A stretch of DNA of 64,000 nucleotides, taken from assembly GCA_016213735.1 (NCBI GenBank), contig JACQZU010000023.1, forward strand, positions 47,909 to 111,908, read 5' to 3'. Within the stretch, counting starts at the first letter, position 1; every line of letters starts with the position of its first letter. The notes under the pieces are model-generated. The model was given only the letters and a program-made list of their open reading frames with translations, was not told the DNA's origin and made no database searches. Position numbers and translations under genes: made by a program. This document shows positions 57,711-64,000 of the stretch, piece by piece. This DNA comes from Acidobacteriota bacterium (GTDB lineage: Bacteria; Acidobacteriota; Holophagae; Holophagales; Holophagaceae).

Positions 57711-58925
57711 TCAGGTTCCCGGCCCGCGGCCCTGGGGGCCTCGCCGCACCAGCACCTGGACGATCTTCCCCTGCCGGAGCACATCGAAGGCCAGGGGCGC
57801 GTCCGGGCTTTCGAGCTCCAGCTGGTCGAAGAGCCAGAACTCGCTCTCGATTTTTTTGCCGTTGAAGCGCAGCAGGATGTCGCCGTCCACGATCTGACCC
57901 GTGGGGTCTTGGCGGACGGGGCGGAGGCCCGCCCGCTCCGCCGGGCTCCCGGCCTCCACCTCCGTGATCAGGAGGCCCTCCTTGATGCCGATCGTGGCAG
58001 CCACCGCCGAGTTGGCGGTGGTCACGCCGAAGTCCGGCGCCTGGAGCTGCCCGCGAGAGATGAGGCGGGGCACCAGACGGTTCAGGGTGTCCACCGGGAT
58101 GGCGAATCCGATCCCGGCGTTGGAGCCCGAGGGGCTGAGGATGGCCATGCTCATGCCGATGAGGCGTCCGGCGCTGTCCAGCAGAGGGCCACCGGAATTC
58201 CCCGGATTGATGGCCGCGTCCGTCTGGATCATCCCCGTCATGCGCCGGCCGAAGAAGCTCCCCGGGGCGCTGCTCCGGATCTGGCGGTCCAGCGCGGAAA
58301 CCACCCCGGTGGTGAGGGTGTGGTCCAGGCCGAAGGGATTGCCGATGGCCATGACCGTCTGGCCCACCTGGAGATCGGAGCTCCGGCCGAGGGCGATGGG
58401 GCGCATTTCCGAGAACGGGGCGAAGACCTTCAGGACCGCCACGTCGTGCTCCAGGGAGCGTGCCACCACCCGGGCCTTGTAGCGCTTGCCGTTGGACAGG
58501 GTCACCTGGACCTCGTTGGCCTCCACGACCTCTGCACCGCGCCCCGGCCCGGCCCCCGGAAGGTCCACGGTGACCACGTGGTAATTGGTGACCACGTGCC
58601 CCAGATCGTCCCAGATGAAGCCCGTCCCCGTCCCCGGGGGCAGCTGGAACACATCCCCGGTGAGCAGATTCTGGAAACGCTGGGTGGAGGCGGCGTTGAT
58701 GTAGACCACCGAGGCCTTGGCTTCCCTGAAGGCCCGGATCAGGGACAATTCCGGCGACTGGAGGGGGCCCCGGGAGGTGACCGATCTCGGCCGGGAATCC
58801 TTCCGGGCAGCCTCGATGGCCCGCTCCTCCGCCTTGGTGAGAAGGGGGTTCGGACGCTGGTACTGGGCCAGGAGCTGCGGACCTGCGGCCACCCATAACC
58901 CCAGGAACACCTTCACGACGCGCAT
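57711..58925 (-). CDS. HtrA-family serine protease (single PDZ, DegS/DegQ type)
   Basis: 404 residues from MRVVKVFLGLW. A signal or anchor spans 4-20. The triad is His116 (TNYHVV), Asp161 (EHDVAVLKV) and Ser244 (PGNSGGP). One PDZ domain spans about 300-395 (EGLLITEVEAGSPAERAGL). IGNPFGLDHTLTTGVVSAL is the oxyanion-side family block. Presumed envelope protease; substrate unknown. AGGGGG lies 5 nt before the ATG at 58925, better than the longer start at 58952. The paralogue at 51363-52895 has two PDZ domains. Confidence 0.88.
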   Translation of the reverse strand: MRVVKVFLGLWVAAGPQLLAQYQRPNPLLTKAEERAIEAARKDSRPRSVTSRGPLQSPELSLIRAFREAKASVVYINAASTQRFQNLLTGDVFQLPPGTGTGFIWDDLGHVVTNYHVVTVDLPGAGPGRGAEVVEANEVQVTLSNGKRYKARVVARSLEHDVAVLKVFAPFSEMRPIALGRSSDLQVGQTVMAIGNPFGLDHTLTTGVVSALDRQIRSSAPGSFFGRRMTGMIQTDAAINPGNSGGPLLDSAGRLIGMSMAILSPSGSNAGIGFAIPVDTLNRLVPRLISRGQLQAPDFGVTTANSAVAATIGIKEGLLITEVEAGSPAERAGLRPVRQDPTGQIVDGDILLRFNGKKIESEFWLFDQLELESPDAPLAFDVLRQGKIVQVLVRRGPQGRGPGT

Positions 58926-58990
58926 GCGAACCCCCTGATTCCATGTTCCCATCCTCCCGCGGGTTCCTCCGACCCGCGCCCTGGAGCCGA

Positions 58991-58996
58991 TACACT
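58991..58996 (+). promoter_or_regulatory. Putative -10 of the TPR gene
   Basis: TACACT in GCCGATACACTTC, 12 nt before the ATG at 59009; no -35 seen. Confidence 0.3.
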
Positions 58997-59008
58997 TCTT
59001 CCATTCCG

Positions 59009-60520
59009 ATGGAACTCCTTCGCCCCCACCGCCTCCTGAAGCCCGGCCCCATGCTCCTCCTGCTCCTCCTGGCCGGGCTCGGGGCCGGGCTGTTTTCCTG
59101 GTACGGCCTCCGCTCGAATTCGAGGATGCCGGTCCGGATCCTGCTGGTGGCCCCGCCTCCGGACCCGGACGCGGCGGTCTCCCATTACCAGGCCCGGGTC
59201 CTGGCCATGCTGTTCCAGGACCTCCTGGAAATCGATCCCCGCTTCGCGGTGACCCTGGCCTCCGAATTGCCTGGGGCCCCGGCCGCCCTCAAGCCAGGCC
59301 AGCCCTGGCTGCTGGTGAAGTTCTCCCCCCGCCGCCAGCAGGAAAAGCTCGGTTTCAACCTCGAATGGGCCTGGAGCGGCGACATTCGAAAGGGCCTGAA
59401 GACCTGGCCATCCAGGTCCATCCCCGAGGACAGCCCGCCCCTCTCCTTCCGGGAGGCCCTGGATGCCCTTCCCCTGGAACTCCGGGGCGACCACCTGGCC
59501 CGCGTCATCCCCGCCCGGACCCGTGCCTTCTGGAATCTCGTCCAGGCTTCGACCTACCGCCTGCAGAACACCCAGCTCGCCGAGGCGACCCGGCTCGCCC
59601 GCCTGGTCGTGGAGGAGGATGAAGGCTGCGCCTCGGGATGGTTCGCCCTCGGCAGTCTGATCTACCGGACCCTGTTGGATGATCCCCTGCAGAGCCATCC
59701 GGAACATTTTCGCGAGGCGGAAGCCTGCTTTCGCAAGGGCTTGGCCCTGCTCCCGGAGCACATCCGGGGCACCTTCGTTCTCGCCCAACTCAAGACCAAC
59801 GCGGGCGACCACCGGGAGGCCTTGAGCCTCCTGCTGGCCCGGATGAAGTCCTCGCCCCGCAATCCCCTGCTCCTGACCGGAATCGGCTACGCGGCGAGAA
59901 ACGCCGGCCTCCTGGAACTGGCGCGGCGGGCGGCGGACCGCCGGGACCGCTGGGCCTTCACCGAGCACCAGCCCCAGGCGGTGGACGTGCTGTTCCTCTA
60001 CCTCCAGGAATGGGAGAGATTCGAGCACACGCTCCGGGACCAGCCCGGGCATCTCCGGAACACGGTTCAGCGTTTCTACCGCGGCTACCTGGCCCTCCTG
60101 CGGAAGGACAAGGCCGGGGCCGTCGCGGCCTTCCTGGCCGCGGAATCCGTGCCCCAGGGTTTCCCCCACTACATCCGCCTGGCCCGGGCTTTCCGTCTCT
60201 CGGCGGAGGGAGACCTGGCCCAGGCCCGGGAGGAGTTGAAGGTGCTGGACGCCCAGCGCACCGGCTTGCGGGTACCCGATGGGGAATTCGCCCTGAGGAT
60301 GGCCGAGGCCGCCTGCCTGGCGGGGGCTCTGGATTCCGGGATGGAACTTGCGGAACGCGCCTTCGCCCAGGGCTTCGGGGCCGCCCTGTGGTACCGGAAC
60401 AGCCCCTTCCTGGCTCCGCTTCGCACCAGCCCCCGCTGGACGTCCTTGATGCGGCACCTGGACGAACGCCAGGCCCTCCTCGAATCCAGGTTCCCGCCCG
60501 GCGTCATGCCCTCCGAGTGA
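59009..60520 (+). CDS. Membrane-anchored TPR-containing protein
   Basis: 503 residues from [11 protein letters not shown]. One N-terminal membrane helix (about 14-32) is followed by a domain of ~150 residues with [33 protein letters not shown], then TPR-like helices ([88 protein letters not shown]). No enzyme motif seen. It is divergent from the HtrA gene by 83 bp and followed 52 bp later by icmF. Function unknown. Confidence 0.7.
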   Translation: MELLRPHRLLKPGPMLLLLLLAGLGAGLFSWYGLRSNSRMPVRILLVAPPPDPDAAVSHYQARVLAMLFQDLLEIDPRFAVTLASELPGAPAALKPGQPWLLVKFSPRRQQEKLGFNLEWAWSGDIRKGLKTWPSRSIPEDSPPLSFREALDALPLELRGDHLARVIPARTRAFWNLVQASTYRLQNTQLAEATRLARLVVEEDEGCASGWFALGSLIYRTLLDDPLQSHPEHFREAEACFRKGLALLPEHIRGTFVLAQLKTNAGDHREALSLLLARMKSSPRNPLLLTGIGYAARNAGLLELARRAADRRDRWAFTEHQPQAVDVLFLYLQEWERFEHTLRDQPGHLRNTVQRFYRGYLALLRKDKAGAVAAFLAAESVPQGFPHYIRLARAFRLSAEGDLAQAREELKVLDAQRTGLRVPDGEFALRMAEAACLAGALDSGMELAERAFAQGFGAALWYRNSPFLAPLRTSPRWTSLMRHLDERQALLESRFPPGVMPSE

Positions 60521-60537
60521 AAGCGGGCCAGCGGCGC

Positions 60538-60543
60538 TACACT
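60538..60543 (+). promoter_or_regulatory. Putative icmF -10 element
   Basis: TACACT in GCGCTACACTGGG, 29 nt before the icmF ATG. A GTGAAA at 60517-60522 is a poor -35 with a 15-bp spacer. Confidence 0.35.
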
Positions 60544-60572
60544 GGGTCCTCGTGTCTTTTTCGGGGTGCCGC

Positions 60573-63500
60573 ATGGCCGTCGCGTCCCTTCCCGGCACCG
60601 CGCCGGGGAAGCTGAACGAGGAGGGGGTCTACGTCCCTTCCAGAAAGGTCCGCTTCGTCACGGCGGCCAGTCTGTTCGACGGCCATGACGCCAGCATCAA
60701 CATCATCCGCCGCCTCCTTCAGGCCAGCGGAGCGGAGGTCATCCACCTCGGGCACAACCGGAGCGTTCGGGAGATCGTGGACACCGCCCTCCAGGAAGAC
60801 GCCCAGGGGATCGCGGTCTCCAGCTACCAGGGGGGGCACCTCGAGTTCTTCCGCTACATGCTCGACCTCCTCCGGGAGGCCGGGGCCGGGCACATCCAGG
60901 TCTTCGGCGGCGGGGGAGGGGTGATCGTCCCGGAGGAGATCCGCGACCTGGAATCCGCGGGCGTCGCCCGGATCTACAGCCCCGAGGACGGCCGCCTGAT
61001 GGGCCTCCAGGGCATGATCAACGACATGCTCGCCCGGGCGGACTTCGATCCCCGGGAGAAGGGCTGCGGCCACCCCCTCGCCCGGCGGATCACCGAGCTG
61101 GAATTGGAGGAAGGCTCCTTCGTCCCCAGTCCGGAACCCTCCCGGCGGGTCCCCGTCCTGGGCATCACGGGCACGGGGGGGGCCGGGAAGTCCAGTCTGA
61201 CGGATGAGTTGGTCCGGCGCTTCTTCCAGGACCTTCCCGACCACCGCGTCGCCGTCCTGAGCGTGGACCCCAGCAAGCGCAAGACTGGCGGGGCCCTCCT
61301 GGGGGACCGGATCCGGATGAACGCCATCTTCCTGCCCGAGTTCCGGGAGCGCGTGTTCATGCGCAGCCTCGCGACCCGCGCCGCCCACCGGGCCACCAGC
61401 GCCTCCCTCCGGGCCGCCATCCGGGAATGCAAGGCCGCGGGGTACGACCTGGTGGTGGTCGAGACCGCCGGGATCGGGCAGAGCGACAGCGAGATCACGG
61501 ACTTGGTGGACGTCGCCCTCTACGTCATGACTCCCGAATACGGCGCGGCCACCCAGCTCGAAAAGATCGACATGCTGGACTTCGCCGATCTGGTGATTTT
61601 GAACAAGGGGGACAAGCGGGGGGCCGAAGACGCCCTCCGGGATGTGCGAAAGCAGTTCCAGCGCGGCCACCGTCTTTTCGACTCGGCCCCCGAATCCCTG
61701 CCCGTCTTCCTGACCATCGCCAGCCAGTTCAACGACCCCGGCACCGACCTGGCCTACGGCCGCCTCCTGGAGGTCCTGGTACAGAAGACCGGGGTGACCT
61801 GGGAACCTCGGCCGAGGGTCCAGGTCTCCCAGGCCGGCCGCCCTTCGGTCATTCCCGGGGAGCGCGTCCGCTACCTGGCGGAGATCGCCGATACGGTCCA
61901 GGGCTACAAGAAGTGGGCCGCGCGGCAGGCCGACACCGCGGAACTGGCCTACGCCTTCTACACCAGCCTGGAGGCCTTGGGCGACCACGTGCCCCCTCCG
62001 GGGGAGCCCTACGATGCCGCCCGCCTCTCCGGGCCGGCCGAAGAGGGCACGGATCCCTCCGTCCTCATCCTCCGGCAGCGGTACCAGGAACACCTGGCCG
62101 AGCTCCATCCCGAATCGCGCCGCCTCCTCGCATCCTGGGGCCGAACCTGCCATGCCTTCCGGGACCCGGAGAACGTCTATGTCGTCCGTGGCCGGGAGAT
62201 CCGGGCCGCCAACTACACAGAGACCCTCTCGGGGACCCGGCTCCCCAAGGTGGCCCTGCCCCGGACCCGGGCCTGGGGAGACCTTCTGCGCTGGCAGCTC
62301 CTGGAGAACACCCCGGGCCGCTATCCCTTCACCGCCGGGGTTTTCGAGTACAAGCGCGCCGGAGAAGACCCGACCCGCATGTTTGCGGGGGAGGGCACGC
62401 CCGAGCGCACCAACAAGCGCTTCCACTACGTCAGCAAGGGCCAACCTGCTGTGCGGCTTTCCACCGCCTTCGACAGCGTCACCCTCTACGGAGAGGACCC
62501 CCATCCTCGGCCGGACATCTACGGCAAGGTCGGGAACAGCGGGGTCTCCATCTGCACCGTGGATGACGCCAAGAAGCTCTACTCGGGCTTCGATCTCCTG
62601 GCCCCCACCACCTCCGTGAGCATGACCATCAACGGGCCCGCCCCGGCCATGCTGGCCTTTTTCCTTAATGCCGTGGTGGATCAGCGGGCCGAGGCCTGGC
62701 TGCGCGAACAGGGGAGGCTCGAAGGGGCTGTGCGGGACCTGGAGACCCGCTACCGAACCCGGGGTCACGCCCTGCCCCGCTACGAAGGGGAACTGCCGCC
62801 GGGCCACACAGGCCTCGGGCTGGCCCTGCTGGGGGCGTCGGCCTCCGAACTCCTGCCCCCGGACACCTACCAGCAGCTTCGGGGGGACGCCCTTTGCCAG
62901 GTCCGGGGAACGGTCCAGGCGGACATCCTCAAGGAGGACCAGGCCCAGAACACCTGCATCTTCTCCGCGGAGTTCGCCCTGAGGGTCATGGGGGACGTCC
63001 AGGAAAGCTTCATCCGCCAGCGGGTCCGGAACTTCTATTCGGTTTCCATCAGCGGCTACCACATCGCCGAGGCCGGAGCCAACCCCATCACCCAGCTGGC
63101 CTTCACCCTGGCCAACGGATTCACCTACGTGGAGTACTACCTGAGCCGGGGCATGGACATCGACGCCTTTGCCCCCAACCTCAGCTTCTTCTTCAGCAAC
63201 GGCCTGGACGCCGAGTACAGCGTCCTCGGACGGGTGGCCCGCCGCATCTGGGCCACGGCCATGAAGGAGAAGTACGGCGCCAATGAGAGGAGCCAGAAGC
63301 TCAAGTACCACATCCAGACTTCGGGGCGCTCTCTCCACGCCCAGGAGATCGACTTCAACGACATCCGGACCACCCTGCAGGCCCTTTCTGCGGTCTACGA
63401 CAACTGCAACAGCCTGCACACCAATGCCTACGACGAAGCCATCACCACCCCCACCGAGGAGAGCGTCCGTCGGGCCATGGCCATTCAGCTCATCATCAAC

Positions 63501-64000
63501 CGGGAGCTGGGCACGGCCAGGAACGAGAACCCTCTCCAGGGTTCCTTCATCATTGAGGAGCTCACCGAACTGGTGGAGGAAGCGGTCCTCCTGGAGTTCC
63601 GCCGCCTCACCGACCGGGGGGGCGTCCTGGGCGCCATGGAGACCATGTACCAGCGCGGGAAGATCCAGGAAGAGTCCCTTTTCTACGAGCACCGGAAGCA
63701 CAGCGGCGAACTGCCCATCATCGGGGTGAACACCTTCCTCAACCCCCGCCCGGCGGAACTCACGGCCCCCGAACTGATCCGCAGCTCGGAGGCCGAGAAG
63801 GCGCAGCAGATCCGGAACCTCCAGGCCTTCCACGCCCGGAACGCCGAACAGGCTCCGATGGCCCTGCTCCGCCTCCAGGACGCGGCCCGGGCGGGCTGCA
63901 ACATCTTCGACGAATTGTTGGAGTCGGCCCGGGTCTGCAGCCTGGGGCAGATCAGCCAGGCCCTCTACGAGGTGGGCGGCCAGTACCGCCGAAGCATGTA
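60573..64000 (+). CDS. icmF: Isobutyryl-CoA mutase, fused B12/G-protein chaperone/mutase (IcmF), end at window edge
   Basis: 1142 codons are in the window, ending ...GGQYRRSM followed by 'ta', so the stop probably falls at 63999-64001. Layout: cobalamin-binding domain (about 25-155; FDGHDASIN with the Co-ligating His, [11 protein letters not shown]), MeaB-like GTPase chaperone (P-loop GTGGAGKS 200-207, [20 protein letters not shown]) and the mutase TIM barrel. Phe591 (TAGVFEYK) and Gln792 (AQNTCIF) match the Phe/Gln pair that marks isobutyryl-CoA mutases, against Tyr/Arg in methylmalonyl-CoA mutase. It interconverts isobutyryl- and n-butyryl-CoA with adenosylcobalamin. Confidence 0.92.
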   Translation, partial: MAVASLPGTAPGKLNEEGVYVPSRKVRFVTAASLFDGHDASINIIRRLLQASGAEVIHLGHNRSVREIVDTALQEDAQGIAVSSYQGGHLEFFRYMLDLLREAGAGHIQVFGGGGGVIVPEEIRDLESAGVARIYSPEDGRLMGLQGMINDMLARADFDPREKGCGHPLARRITELELEEGSFVPSPEPSRRVPVLGITGTGGAGKSSLTDELVRRFFQDLPDHRVAVLSVDPSKRKTGGALLGDRIRMNAIFLPEFRERVFMRSLATRAAHRATSASLRAAIRECKAAGYDLVVVETAGIGQSDSEITDLVDVALYVMTPEYGAATQLEKIDMLDFADLVILNKGDKRGAEDALRDVRKQFQRGHRLFDSAPESLPVFLTIASQFNDPGTDLAYGRLLEVLVQKTGVTWEPRPRVQVSQAGRPSVIPGERVRYLAEIADTVQGYKKWAARQADTAELAYAFYTSLEALGDHVPPPGEPYDAARLSGPAEEGTDPSVLILRQRYQEHLAELHPESRRLLASWGRTCHAFRDPENVYVVRGREIRAANYTETLSGTRLPKVALPRTRAWGDLLRWQLLENTPGRYPFTAGVFEYKRAGEDPTRMFAGEGTPERTNKRFHYVSKGQPAVRLSTAFDSVTLYGEDPHPRPDIYGKVGNSGVSICTVDDAKKLYSGFDLLAPTTSVSMTINGPAPAMLAFFLNAVVDQRAEAWLREQGRLEGAVRDLETRYRTRGHALPRYEGELPPGHTGLGLALLGASASELLPPDTYQQLRGDALCQVRGTVQADILKEDQAQNTCIFSAEFALRVMGDVQESFIRQRVRNFYSVSISGYHIAEAGANPITQLAFTLANGFTYVEYYLSRGMDIDAFAPNLSFFFSNGLDAEYSVLGRVARRIWATAMKEKYGANERSQKLKYHIQTSGRSLHAQEIDFNDIRTTLQALSAVYDNCNSLHTNAYDEAITTPTEESVRRAMAIQLIINRELGTARNENPLQGSFIIEELTELVEEAVLLEFRRLTDRGGVLGAMETMYQRGKIQEESLFYEHRKHSGELPIIGVNTFLNPRPAELTAPELIRSSEAEKAQQIRNLQAFHARNAEQAPMALLRLQDAARAGCNIFDELLESARVCSLGQISQALYEVGGQYRRSM

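Noticed and set aside
60537..63833. A 1098-codon minus-strand frame opposite icmF
   Set aside because: Low-complexity translation with no recognisable domain; icmF on the plus strand is complete with all motifs.
1..64000. CRISPR array, insertion sequence or prophage
   Set aside because: No regularly spaced repeats, transposase, integrase or phage structural genes were seen on either strand.

Overview
The window is a GC-rich bacterial chromosome segment of about 58 protein genes and one tRNA. I see no insertion sequence, prophage, plasmid gene or CRISPR array. The gene set suggests a Gram-negative, outer-membrane-bearing bacterium: LolC/LolD, BamD, outer-membrane barrels, many lipoproteins and two HtrA proteases. 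Several families (RamB-like regulator, fused isobutyryl-CoA mutase, DUF6677-like protein, FrzS-like protein, SPINDLY-type glycosyltransferase) make me think of Acidobacteriota of the Holophaga/Geothrix type. That placement is inference; no marker gene here settles it.

Layout. 1-2.3 kb: the end of aspartase, an exported phosphatase and the YqgF nuclease. 2.3-7.5 kb (minus): a tight run frr, lipoprotein amidase, TauE-like permease, small membrane protein, lolC, lolD, second TauE-like permease. 7.6-12.2 kb (minus): a bifunctional FtcD with a Cys/His-rich insertion, a CBS protein, an acyltransferase and purM. purM is interrupted by an in-frame amber codon exactly where the family has a conserved tyrosine. 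13.1-17.6 kb: the glyoxylate shunt (aceB-aceA) divergent from a RamB-like regulator, with tandem 9-bp repeats between them. 17.7-25 kb: folE, several small enzymes, a membrane-fused spermidine-synthase-like protein and prfB.

25-34.9 kb (plus): hydrolase, bamD, aldo/keto reductase, then arsR-arsM-arsC whose last gene is start/stop coupled to an O-GlcNAc-transferase-like protein and a ThiE/TenI-like protein; then an MscS channel with a cyclic-nucleotide domain and rlmN. 34.9-44.3 kb (minus): two large surface lipoproteins that share a C-terminal module, with a TPR protein and an exported protein between them. 44.8-46.9 kb (plus): a coupled cysM-pyrE-cobalamin adenosyltransferase operon. 47-52.9 kb (minus): htrA, a FrzS-like pseudo-receiver/coiled-coil protein, a CNNM/CorC-type protein and an APH-fold kinase lacking two catalytic aspartates.

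53.0-53.4 kb: tRNA-His followed by a 155-bp near-perfect repeat that carries the tRNA 3' end. 53.4-64 kb: a sigma-54 activator, truB, a barrel protein, a DUF1573 protein, a second HtrA, a TPR protein and an almost complete icmF.

Functional links: the glyoxylate shunt, RamB-type control, IcmF and the adenosyltransferase that makes its cofactor together suggest growth on acetate, short-chain or branched-chain acids. The genes are very compact: eight junctions use ATGA or GTGA overlaps, and several genes have a -10 hexamer 6-7 nt before the start codon, as expected for leaderless mRNAs.
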